Below, piece after piece: positions 56,629 through 64,000 of a DNA stretch of 64,000 nt (positions within the stretch are counted from its first letter, which is position 1; every line of letters starts with the position of its first letter). A model generated the notes under the pieces. The model ran no database searches. It was not told the DNA's origin and saw only the letters and a list, made by a program, of their open reading frames with translations. Source of the DNA: Skermanella rosea (GTDB lineage: Bacteria > Pseudomonadota > Alphaproteobacteria > Azospirillales > Azospirillaceae); NCBI RefSeq assembly GCF_016806835.2, contig NZ_CP086111.1, positions 5,759,471 to 5,823,470 on the forward strand. Reading direction: 5' to 3'. The position numbers and the translations under genes are program-made.

Positions 56629-59385
56629 ATGACCGTCGACACCCGGTCGCGGCCGAATCCGGCGCCGGTTCCGGGCGAACCCGGCTCCTCCGACGCGCCG
56701 GAAGCCTGGCATGCGGTCGGCGCTCCCGAGGCGCTCCGCCGGCTGGGGACCGGCGAGCAGGGCCTGAGCGCCGGGGAGGCCGCCGCCCGGCTGGGCCGCT
56801 ACGGGCCGAACCGGCTGACGCCGCCTCCCCGGCGAAGCGCCCTGATGCGGTTCCTGGTCCAGTTCAACAATGTGCTGATCTATGTCCTGCTGGCGGCGGC
56901 CGCGATGAGCGCAGCTCTGGGCGAGCTGGTCGACGCCGCGGTGATCGTCGGCGTGGTGGTGATCAACGCCCTGATCGGCTTCATCCAGGAGGGCAAGGCG
57001 GAACAGGCGCTCGATGCCATCCGCGACATGCTGTCGCCGAACGCCGCCGTGATCCGCGACGGCACGCGCCGGACCATCCCCGCCGATGAGCTGGTGCCCG
57101 GCGACCTGGTCCAGATCGCCTCCGGCGACAAGGTGCCGGCGGATCTGCGCCTGATCGCCGCCCGCAACCTCCAGATCCAGGAATCGGCGCTGACCGGCGA
57201 GTCGGTGCCGGTCGCCAAGTCGGTCGATCCGGTGGCCCCGGACGCCGCCCTCGGCGACCGCGCCCCGGCGGCCTTCTCCGGGACGCTGGTGACCATGGGG
57301 CAGGGAACCGGGCTGGTGGTCGGCACGGGCGACCGCACCGAGATCGGCCGGATCAGCACCATGATCGCCGGGGTCGAGACCCTGACGACGCCGCTGCTGG
57401 CCCAGATGGCGGCATTCGGCCGGCTTCTCACCGTCGGGATCCTGGCGCTGGCCGCCTTCGCCTTCGCGGTCGGCGTCTGGCTCCAGGGTTTCGCCATGGA
57501 CGACATGTTCATGGCGGCGGTCGGGCTGGCGGTCGCGGCGATCCCGGAAGGGCTGCCGGCGGTCATGACCATCACGCTCGCCATCGGGGTCACCCGCATG
57601 GCCCGGCGCAACGCCATCATCCGGCGCCTGCCGGCGGTGGAGACGCTGGGCGCGGTCAGCGTCATCTGTTCGGACAAGACCGGCACCCTGACCCGGAACG
57701 AGCTGACGGTCCGCCGGGTCGTGACATCCGGCAATGCCTACGACGTGGACGGCATCGGCTACGCGCCGTCCGGCGGCTTCAGGCCCGACGGCGCGGCCGA
57801 TGATTCCCCGACAGACTCCGGCGCCGATCCCGTTCTGGCGGAGATCGCGCGCGCGTCCCTGCTGTGCAACGACGCCTCGGTGTCGGAGCGGGACGGGGAG
57901 TGGCGCCTGGAGGGGGACCCGACCGACGGCGCGCTGGTGACCCTGGCGCTCAAGGCCGGGCTCGACCCCGCCCGGGCCGGCCGGGACTGGCCCAGGATCG
58001 ACGTGATTCCGTTCGAATCGGACCACAAGTTCATGGCGACGCTCCACCGTGGCGCCGGCGGCGCGCGGATCTACGTCAAGGGAGCGCCGGAACGGATCCT
58101 CGAGATGGCGTCGACGGAGCGCCGGCCCGATGGCGACGCGCCGCTCGACGCCGCGGAATGGCACCGCCGGATCGAGGCCATGGCGGAACATGGCCAGCGG
58201 GTGCTGGGGATCGCGGTGCGGGAGGCCGCCCCCGACCAGCGGAGCGTGGAGTTCGAAGACGTCGCCGGCGGCCTGACGCTGCTGGGGCTGGTCGGCCTGA
58301 TCGATCCCCCGCGCGAGGAGGCGATCGAAGCGGTCAAGGCCTGCGCCAGCGCCGGCGTCCGGGTCAAGATGATCACCGGCGACCATGCGGTCACCGCGGG
58401 GGCGATCGGCGCCGCCTTCGGCCTGGGCGGAGCCCCGGTGCTCACCGGGCGCGACCTCGACCGGCTGGACGAGCGCGGGTGGCTGGAGGCCGCGCGCACC
58501 ACCGACATCTTCGCCCGCACCACGCCCGAGCACAAGCTGCGGCTGGTCGAGGCGCTCCAGGCCGACGGCGCCACCATCGCGATGACGGGGGACGGCGTGA
58601 ACGACGCGCCGGCCCTCAAGCGGGCGGATGTCGGGATCGCCATGGGCAACAAGGGGACGGAGGCCGCGAAGGAGGCGGCCGCCATGGTGCTGGCGGACGA
58701 CAACTTCGCCTCGATCGCCCGGGCGGTGGCCGAGGGGCGGACGGTCTACGACAACCTGCGCAAGACCATCCTGTTCCTGCTGCCGACCAACGCGGCCCAG
58801 GCGATGATCATCCTGGCGGCGATCCTGGCCGGGACCATGCTTCCGATCACCCCGGTGCAGATCCTCTGGGTCAACATGATCAGCGCGGTGACCCTGGGCC
58901 TGGCGCTGGCCTTCGAGCCGAGCGAGCCCGACATCATGCGCCGGCCGCCCCGCGGCCCCGGCGAGGGCATCCTGACCGGCTACATGGTCTGGCGGATCCT
59001 GTTCGTCATGGTCCTGCTGGTGATCCCCGCCTTCGGTCTCTTCCTGTGGCTGGAATCCTCCGGCGCGCCGCTGGAGCAGGCCCGGACCGTCGCGGTCAAC
59101 GCGCTGGTGGTCGGCGAGATCTTCTACCTGTGGAATGCCAGGGCCATCATGAACCCGGTGCTGTCCGCGCGGGGCATCCTCGGCAGCCGGCCGGTGCTGA
59201 TCTCCATCGCGCTGTGCCTGGCGCTCCAGCTTGCCTTCACCTACGTCCCGCTGATGCAGGACCTGTTCGGCACCGCGGCCATCGCCGCCATCGACTGGCT
59301 GATCCTCGCCGGCTTCGGCCTCGCCACCTTCCTCATCGTCGAGGCGGAGAAGGCGGTGGCGCGGCGGATCATGGGACGGGGATGA
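56629..59385 (+). CDS. P-type cation ATPase (P2-like)
   Basis: A 918-residue ion-pumping ATPase. N-terminal cation-ATPase domain (RRLGTGEQGLSAGEAAARLGRYGPN), TGES at 189-192 (actuator), IPEGLP at 305-310 in TM4, the phosphorylated Asp349 in DKTGTLT, and MTGDGVNDAPAL. About ten membrane helices. TM6 has VNMISAV, where calcium pumps have NxxxD, so the Asp is lost and ion choice is unclear (Ca, Mn, Mg, Na or H). ATG at 56629 follows GGAGGA; the GTG at 56617 is unlikely. Confidence 0.9.
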   Translation: MTVDTRSRPNPAPVPGEPGSSDAPEAWHAVGAPEALRRLGTGEQGLSAGEAAARLGRYGPNRLTPPPRRSALMRFLVQFNNVLIYVLLAAAAMSAALGELVDAAVIVGVVVINALIGFIQEGKAEQALDAIRDMLSPNAAVIRDGTRRTIPADELVPGDLVQIASGDKVPADLRLIAARNLQIQESALTGESVPVAKSVDPVAPDAALGDRAPAAFSGTLVTMGQGTGLVVGTGDRTEIGRISTMIAGVETLTTPLLAQMAAFGRLLTVGILALAAFAFAVGVWLQGFAMDDMFMAAVGLAVAAIPEGLPAVMTITLAIGVTRMARRNAIIRRLPAVETLGAVSVICSDKTGTLTRNELTVRRVVTSGNAYDVDGIGYAPSGGFRPDGAADDSPTDSGADPVLAEIARASLLCNDASVSERDGEWRLEGDPTDGALVTLALKAGLDPARAGRDWPRIDVIPFESDHKFMATLHRGAGGARIYVKGAPERILEMASTERRPDGDAPLDAAEWHRRIEAMAEHGQRVLGIAVREAAPDQRSVEFEDVAGGLTLLGLVGLIDPPREEAIEAVKACASAGVRVKMITGDHAVTAGAIGAAFGLGGAPVLTGRDLDRLDERGWLEAARTTDIFARTTPEHKLRLVEALQADGATIAMTGDGVNDAPALKRADVGIAMGNKGTEAAKEAAAMVLADDNFASIARAVAEGRTVYDNLRKTILFLLPTNAAQAMIILAAILAGTMLPITPVQILWVNMISAVTLGLALAFEPSEPDIMRRPPRGPGEGILTGYMVWRILFVMVLLVIPAFGLFLWLESSGAPLEQARTVAVNALVVGEIFYLWNARAIMNPVLSARGILGSRPVLISIALCLALQLAFTYVPLMQDLFGTAAIAAIDWLILAGFGLATFLIVEAEKAVARRIMGRG

Positions 59386-59458
59386 GAGTAGCGGCGGGAT
59401 ACCGGCATCAACGGTCGATATCCGCGCCCATCCTGTCAAGCGGCATCGCCGCCCCGTG

Positions 59459-59887
59459 TCAGAACGGCTTGACGATCACGAAGATGACGATGCCGATCAT
59501 CAGCAGTGTCGGCACCTCGTTCATGATGCGGAAGAAGCGCTGGGGCCGCTCGTTGCGGTCCTCGGCGAACTTCCGGCGCCAGCCCGCCATCATCATGTGG
59601 ATGGCGGTCAGGCCGACCACGAAGGCCAGCTTGGCGTGGATCCAGCCCATCTCGAACCAGCCCGGGTTCAACACCAGGAGCCAGATGCCGAACACGTAGG
59701 AGGCGATCATCGCCGGGTTCATGATGGCGCGCAGCAGCCTGCGCTCCATCACCTTCAACGTCTCCGAGGTGGCCGATCCAGCCGGCGCCTCGCAGTGGTA
59801 GACGAACAGCCGCGGCAGGTAGAGCAGCCCCGCCATCCACGCGATGATGCTGATGACGTGAAGCGCCTTCACCCAATCGTAGAGCAA
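59459..59887 (-). CDS. hemJ: Protoporphyrinogen IX oxidase HemJ
   Basis: A 142-residue inner-membrane haem protein that oxidises protoporphyrinogen IX to protoporphyrin IX. It has four hydrophobic helices and the family start YDWVKALHVISIIAWMAGLLYLPRLFVYH, with the essential histidine near residue 9. TTG at 59887 is the only good start; GGGGA lies immediately before it. It begins 11 bases after the hemH stop. The neighbours hemH and hemE supply the rest of the late haem pathway. Confidence 0.9.
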   Translation of the reverse strand: MLYDWVKALHVISIIAWMAGLLYLPRLFVYHCEAPAGSATSETLKVMERRLLRAIMNPAMIASYVFGIWLLVLNPGWFEMGWIHAKLAFVVGLTAIHMMMAGWRRKFAEDRNERPQRFFRIMNEVPTLLMIGIVIFVIVKPF

Positions 59888-59897
59888 TCCCCGGCCC

Positions 59898-61001
59898 TCA
59901 CTCGGCCGCCAGGGGGCGCTTGGCCTGCTGCCCGCCGGCGGAAGGCTGCCGGTTGGTCTGCTGGCGGGCCCGTTGCGGGCAGCCCTGGAAGCCGTCCGGG
60001 CAGATCCGCCCGCCCGCCTGGGAGCACATCGCCACCTCGCCGGCCAGCGCGCGGCGCACCAGCCCGGCGAGGCCCTGGATGAAGCTGTCCTCGACGCCGA
60101 CGGTCGGCACTCGGACGAAGTGGGGAACGCCCTTCTCGTGGGCCAGCTCGCGGTACTCGACCTCGATCTCGACCAGCGTCTCAGAATGCTCGGACACGAA
60201 GGCGATCGGGACCACCACCAGGGGCACCTTGTCGGCACCCGCCCGCTCGATCTCGGAATCGGTCGAGGGGCCGATCCATTCCAGCGGGCCGACGCGGCTC
60301 TGGTAGCAGCTCACCCAGTCCAGGCCGGGCATGCCCAGCTCCTGGACGATCGCCTCGGCCGTGCGCTCGCACTGCCACTGGTAGGGATCGCCGCCCTTGA
60401 CCACCTTCTTCGGCAGCCCGTGGGACGAGAACAGCACCCGCGGCTTGCCGTGGGCCGAGGCCTCCTCCACCCCGCTCCGGATCAGCCGGGCGGCAGCATT
60501 GATGAAGCCGGGCTCCGTCGGGTAGCAGCACACGGTGACCGTCGGCTTGTCGAGGCCGGCGGTCTTGGCCGCCTGAAACCACATCTTCTCGGACGAAGCC
60601 GTGGTCGTGGTGGAAAACTGGGGGTAAAGCGGCAGCAGCACGACCCGGTCGGGGTCGAACCGGCGCACCTGGTCGGCGGTCTCGTCGCTCATCGGGTGCC
60701 AGTAGCGCATCGCGATGAAGGCCTTGACCTCGCCCATGTCGGCCAGCGCCGATTCGATCGCGCGGGCCTGCGCCTGGGTGTTCTCCAGAAGAGGCGACTT
60801 GCCGCCCAGGATCTCGTAGATCTCGCCCGCCGGCTTGGCGCGCCGCTTGGCCAGCAGATGGGCGAGCGGCGTCCGGAACAACCCGGGGATACGGATGATC
60901 GCCGGATCGTTGAACAGGTTGAACAGGAACGGTCGGACGGCTTCGGGACTGTCGGGTCCACCCAGGTTGAACAGGACGACAGCGATTTTCTGGTTCGGCA
61001 T
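59898..61001 (-). CDS. hemH: Ferrochelatase
   Basis: A 367-residue enzyme that inserts iron into protoporphyrin IX. It has VVLFNLGGPDSPEAVRPFLFNLF at the start, AMRYWHPM, LFSSHGLPKKVVKGGDPYQWQ (catalytic His region) and VPIAFVSEHSETL. The C-terminal tail has three cysteines (MCSQAGGRICPDGFQGC), as in [2Fe-2S] ferrochelatases; cluster binding is inferred. ATG at 61001 is used; ATG at 61067 overlaps the hemE stop and would add 22 residues. Confidence 0.93.
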   Translation of the reverse strand: MPNQKIAVVLFNLGGPDSPEAVRPFLFNLFNDPAIIRIPGLFRTPLAHLLAKRRAKPAGEIYEILGGKSPLLENTQAQARAIESALADMGEVKAFIAMRYWHPMSDETADQVRRFDPDRVVLLPLYPQFSTTTTASSEKMWFQAAKTAGLDKPTVTVCCYPTEPGFINAAARLIRSGVEEASAHGKPRVLFSSHGLPKKVVKGGDPYQWQCERTAEAIVQELGMPGLDWVSCYQSRVGPLEWIGPSTDSEIERAGADKVPLVVVPIAFVSEHSETLVEIEVEYRELAHEKGVPHFVRVPTVGVEDSFIQGLAGLVRRALAGEVAMCSQAGGRICPDGFQGCPQRARQQTNRQPSAGGQQAKRPLAAE

Positions 61002-61066
61002 GGTGGTGAAGCTGGTTGCATCCGGTTGATTTGTCCAGTCCCCAATGGGGCTGGGCATGATTTCCA

Positions 61067-62134
61067 TCAGCCTTGACTTAGGTCGGGCCAGGATTTGACC
61101 AGTGCGGCAAGCTGTCCGACATGCTCGGGCGGCGTCGTCTGGACCACGCCGTGGCCGAGATTGAAGACGAACGGACCACCGGACAGGCTGCGCAGGATGC
61201 CGGCCGCGGCCTCGCGCATCGCGTCGCCGCCCGCCACCACCATGATCGGATCCAGGTTGCCCTGCACCGGCAGCTTCGTCTGAAGCTCGGACGCCGCCCA
61301 TTCCGGCGGCACCGTGGTGTCGAGCCCCAGCGCCGTGACGCCGGTCGTCTCGGCATATTCCCGGTACATCGCGCCGGCGCCGCGCGGGAACCCGATCACC
61401 GGGACGCCGGGATGCCGGGCGTTCAGCAGCTCGACCAGCCGCCGGGTCGGCTCGATCACCCATTTGCGGAATTCCGGCGCCGGCAGCACGCCGGCCCAGC
61501 TGTCGAACACCTGGACCGCCTCGGCCCCGGCCTGGATCTGGGCCGAGAGATAATCCGCCGTCGTCCGCACCAGCAGGTCGATCAGGGCCTGGAAACCCTG
61601 CGGATCCCCGTAGGCGAACCGCTTGACATGAGCGTATTCCTTCGAGCCGCCGCCCTCGACCATGTAGCAGGCCACCGTCCAGGGCGATCCGGCGAACCCG
61701 ATCAGGGCCGTCGTCTCCGGAATCGCGGTCGAGAGCCGCCGCACCGTCTCGTAGACGGGGGCCAGCCGCTCGTGGAAGGCATCGGTCGACAGCCGGTTCA
61801 GGCCGGCGGCTTCCCGAATCGGGTCGAGCTGCGGCCCCTCGCCTTCCACATAGTCCAGTTTCTGCCCCAGCGCGTGCGGCACCACCAGGATGTCGGAGAA
61901 CAGGATCGCGGCGTCCATGCCGTAGCGGCGCAGCGGCTGAAGCGTCACCTCGACCGCCAGCTCGGGCGCGAAGCACAGGTCCAGGAAGCTGCCCGCCTGC
62001 GCCCGCGTCGCCCGGTACTCGGGAAGATACCGCCCGGCCTGACGCATCAGCCAGAACGGAGGCCTTGGCAGGGTCTCCCCGTTCAAGGCGCGGATGAACA
62101 ACTTCTGCGAGCTTTCCAAGGTGCGAATTTCCAT
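61067..62134 (-). CDS. hemE: Uroporphyrinogen decarboxylase
   Basis: A 355-residue cytosolic enzyme making coproporphyrinogen III. It has [21 protein letters not shown] (the substrate-binding [10 protein letters not shown]), [34 protein letters not shown] and the C-terminal [13 protein letters not shown] and NLGHGV. ATG at 62134 is the normal start; upstream GTG at 62179 is within the origin region. It is divergent from ppsR across the putative oriC, as in Caulobacter. Confidence 0.96.
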   Translation of the reverse strand: MEIRTLESSQKLFIRALNGETLPRPPFWLMRQAGRYLPEYRATRAQAGSFLDLCFAPELAVEVTLQPLRRYGMDAAILFSDILVVPHALGQKLDYVEGEGPQLDPIREAAGLNRLSTDAFHERLAPVYETVRRLSTAIPETTALIGFAGSPWTVACYMVEGGGSKEYAHVKRFAYGDPQGFQALIDLLVRTTADYLSAQIQAGAEAVQVFDSWAGVLPAPEFRKWVIEPTRRLVELLNARHPGVPVIGFPRGAGAMYREYAETTGVTALGLDTTVPPEWAASELQTKLPVQGNLDPIMVVAGGDAMREAAAGILRSLSGGPFVFNLGHGVVQTTPPEHVGQLAALVKSWPDLSQG

Positions 62135-62574
62135 TCCGAAAGAAGGCGAGGCGGAAGGCTCGGAAAGCCTTATCCCCACTCAGGTCCGAGACACTCTTCT
62201 ATCCTGATTCTTTTTATAGAAGAAGGGTGGCTGTGGATGATCCCTGTGGAAACCGGTGATTACATTTCATCCCCATAATGATCCACAGGCTGTGGGAAGG
62301 TCATCTGGATTTGTGGGCCTCTCCCCGGATCGTTTGAGCGATTCCACCGGCAATGCTATAGACTCAACAACTCTGGGAGTCATGGGGATAACATGCACCG
62401 AATGGAGAGCTGTCCGCGACTCTCACAGCGACCCATTTATTTATCCGCAGCGGGGGCAGGTCACCGGCTTTCCGGGGCATTACGATCATCGACGGGGCGC
62501 CATCAGGCATTGTCCCGGAAAAAGGCCGACTTATCCCCGGTAATCATCGAGATATACACAGGCTGACCCTTGGC
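62135..62574. other. Putative chromosomal replication origin (oriC) between hemE and ppsR
   Basis: This 440-base gap has no gene. It holds 9-mers close to the DnaA box TTATCCACA: 62170 (TTATCCCCA), 62232 (TGTGGATGA), 62279 (TGATCCACA), 62383 (TGGGGATAA), 62441 (TTATCCGCA), each 8 of 9, plus 7 of 9 at 62245 and 62531. Five GANTC sites (62206, 62340, 62361, 62377, 62418) lie in 217 bases. An AT-rich stretch is at 62205-62222. Caulobacter oriC lies between hemE and the DUF299 gene, and parAB/parS are close. Origin activity is inferred. Confidence 0.75.
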
Positions 62575-63438
62575 ATGAACTCAAGTCTGAAGCAGTTCCA
62601 CCTGCATCTGGTGTCCGACGCGACGGGAGAGACGATCAACAGCGTCGCGCGCGCCTGCGTGGCCCAGTTCGACCAGGTGCAGCCGATCGAGCATTTCTGG
62701 AACCTGGTCCGGACGACGCGGCAGCTCGAAATGGTCATCGAGGGGATCAAGGATAATCCCGGCCTCGTGATGTTCACCCTGGTCGACGAGAAACTGCGCC
62801 GCCGCCTGCAGGAGACCTGCCGCGAACTCCAGGTGCCCTGCATCCCCGTGCTCGACCCGCTGATCAACGCGCTGGCCGCGTATCTCGGGCTGGAGAGCCA
62901 GAGCCAGCCGGGCCGCCAGCACATGCTGGACGCCGAGTATTTCGGCCGGATGGACGCGATGGACTTCGCGCTGGCCCACGACGACGGCCAGAGCACCTGG
63001 GACCTGCACGAGGCCGACGTGATCCTGATGGGCGTCTCGCGCACCTCCAAGACGCCGACCTGCATCTACCTGGCCAACCGCGGCATCAAGGCGGCCAACG
63101 TGCCGTTCGTGCCGGGCTGCCCCCTGCCGCCCGAGCTGTCCCAGGTCACCCGGCCGCTGATCGTGGGATTGACCAAGGATCCGGACCGCCTGATCCAGAT
63201 CCGCCGCAACCGGCTGAGGCTGCTGAACCAGGGCGAGGACACCGACTACGTCGATCCGGAGGTGGTCCGCCAGGAGGTCGCCGAGGCCCGCCGGCTCTAC
63301 AGCCGCCACGGCTGGGCGGTGATCGACGTGACCCGCCGCTCGATCGAGGAGACCGCGGCCGAGATCATGATGCTTCTGGCCCGGCGCCAGACCGGCTCGC
63401 CCGCCGCCCGCGCCGCGCTGGAGAGCGAGAAGCCATGA
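62575..63438 (+). CDS. ppsR: Pyruvate phosphate dikinase / PEP synthase regulatory kinase-phosphorylase (DUF299)
   Basis: A 287-residue bifunctional serine/threonine kinase and phosphotransferase that inactivates and reactivates pyruvate phosphate dikinase or PEP synthase. The N-terminus is FHLHLVSDATGETINSVARA and the ADP/P-loop motif is GVSRTSKT (residues 153-160). It begins at the edge of the putative oriC. The next gene (maf) overlaps its stop by ATGA. Confidence 0.94.
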   Translation: MNSSLKQFHLHLVSDATGETINSVARACVAQFDQVQPIEHFWNLVRTTRQLEMVIEGIKDNPGLVMFTLVDEKLRRRLQETCRELQVPCIPVLDPLINALAAYLGLESQSQPGRQHMLDAEYFGRMDAMDFALAHDDGQSTWDLHEADVILMGVSRTSKTPTCIYLANRGIKAANVPFVPGCPLPPELSQVTRPLIVGLTKDPDRLIQIRRNRLRLLNQGEDTDYVDPEVVRQEVAEARRLYSRHGWAVIDVTRRSIEETAAEIMMLLARRQTGSPAARAALESEKP

Positions 63439-64000
63439 CGGAAGAGCCTGTCACCCTGTCCGAGCAGCCCGTCGTCCTGGCCTCCGCCTCCAAGGCCCGC
63501 CGGGCCATGCTGGAAGGCGCCGGGGTCGCCGTCGTGGCCGAGGCCGCCGCGGTGGACGAGGAGGAAGTCAAGCACAGCTTCCGCGCCGCCGGCCTGAAGG
63601 CGGAGGAGGTCGCGGAGGCGCTGGCCGAGCTGAAGGGCAAGCGCATCTCCTCGCGCTACCCAGGCGTCCTGGTGCTGGGGGCCGACCAGATGCTGGAATG
63701 CGACGGCGCCTGGTTCGACAAGCCGGCCGACCGGGCGGAGGCCAGGGCCCACCTCCAGGCGCTGCGCGGCCGGAAGCACCGACTGGTGTCGGGCGTGGTG
63801 GCCCTGATGAACGGCCAGCGCCAGTGGCACCACGTGGACGTCGCCACGCTCACCATGCGCGACTTCAGCGACGCGTTCATCGACCGCTATCTTGACGCGA
63901 TGGGCGACGCCGTGCTGACTTCGGTCGGCGCCTATCAGCTGGAGGGACTGGGAAGCCAGCTCTTCAACCGGATCGAGGGCGACTACTTCACCATCCTCGG
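63435..64000 (+). CDS. Maf-family nucleotide pyrophosphatase, 5' part
   Basis: The first 188 residues of a Maf/Ham1-like nucleoside-triphosphate pyrophosphatase that cleans out modified nucleotides. It has LASASKARRAMLEGAGV (the SxSxRR-type substrate motif in a variant form), LGADQMLECDG (metal-binding Asp), FDKPADRAEARAHLQALRGRKHRLVSG and VGAYQLEGLGSQLF. It is cut by the window end at 64000. The start ATG overlaps the ppsR stop. This position beside the origin is common in alphaproteobacteria. Confidence 0.9.
   Translation, partial: MTEEPVTLSEQPVVLASASKARRAMLEGAGVAVVAEAAAVDEEEVKHSFRAAGLKAEEVAEALAELKGKRISSRYPGVLVLGADQMLECDGAWFDKPADRAEARAHLQALRGRKHRLVSGVVALMNGQRQWHHVDVATLTMRDFSDAFIDRYLDAMGDAVLTSVGAYQLEGLGSQLFNRIEGDYFTIL

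Noticed and set aside
62135-62574. CtrA boxes (TTAA-N7-TTAA) in the putative origin
   Set aside because: No TTAA pair at the needed spacing was found, so CtrA control as in Caulobacter is not supported.

Overview
The window is about 64 kb of high-GC DNA from an alphaproteobacterial chromosome. Gene content and order fit a Rhodospirillales/Azospirillaceae-type organism, for example a Skermanella or Azospirillum relative; this placement is inferred from protein style and synteny, not from a search. It is an origin-proximal core segment. The order mnmE-mnmG-rsmG-parA-parB is present, with three strong parS sites nearby. The hemE / DUF299 (ppsR) gap at 62.1-62.6 kb is the position and composition expected of a Caulobacter-type oriC, with several near-consensus DnaA boxes and five GANTC sites.

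Layout. 0-6.4 kb: 3' end of pnp, a blue-light LOV histidine kinase, then a minus-strand set of an unusual ABC protein, a cyclic-nucleotide-binding protein and a small methyltransferase. 6.6-13.6 kb: an envelope-glycan run of four glycosyltransferases, a histidine phosphatase, a polysaccharide deacetylase and a membrane protein, interrupted by a duplicated start region and a palindromic repeat. 13.6-19.6 kb: a complete peptide-type ABC importer whose first genes are start/stop-coupled to that run. 19.6-26.2 kb: MBL hydrolase, DUF3072, PAP2 phosphatase, a GT39 / LAB_N / GT2 lipid-linked sugar operon, an OmpR-type regulator, DUF427 and tRNA-Leu(CAG).

26.2-32.6 kb holds the most unusual set. A minus-strand operon (RibD-type reductase, medium-chain dehydrogenase, a pterin-synthase-like protein with a rebuilt active site, a glycosyltransferase, a methyltransferase) is divergent from a CDP-alcohol phosphatidyltransferase and a GTP cyclohydrolase II with a degenerate RibB-like half. 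Together they look like a pathway that starts from GTP and ends in a glycosylated, methylated, perhaps lipid-attached pterin or pyrimidine. I cannot name a described product for it.

32.7-41.9 kb: bactofilin, CysZ-like protein, adenosine kinase, the parB-parA-rsmG-mnmG-mnmE block, a thioredoxin-like ferredoxin and DUF6489. 42-47.9 kb: YyaL-type protein, Ogt, dienelactone hydrolase, quinone reductase, lipoprotein, XRE regulator and Smr protein. 47.9-51 kb: lutABC lactate oxidation genes with a GntR-type operator. 51-56.3 kb: mltA, Tim44-like, fxsA, a phosphatase, secB and rho. 56.6-64 kb: a P-type ATPase, hemJ-hemH-hemE, the putative oriC, ppsR and the start of a maf gene cut by the window end.

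No insertion sequence, prophage or CRISPR array was seen. Several intergenic inverted repeats of the small non-coding mobile kind are present.
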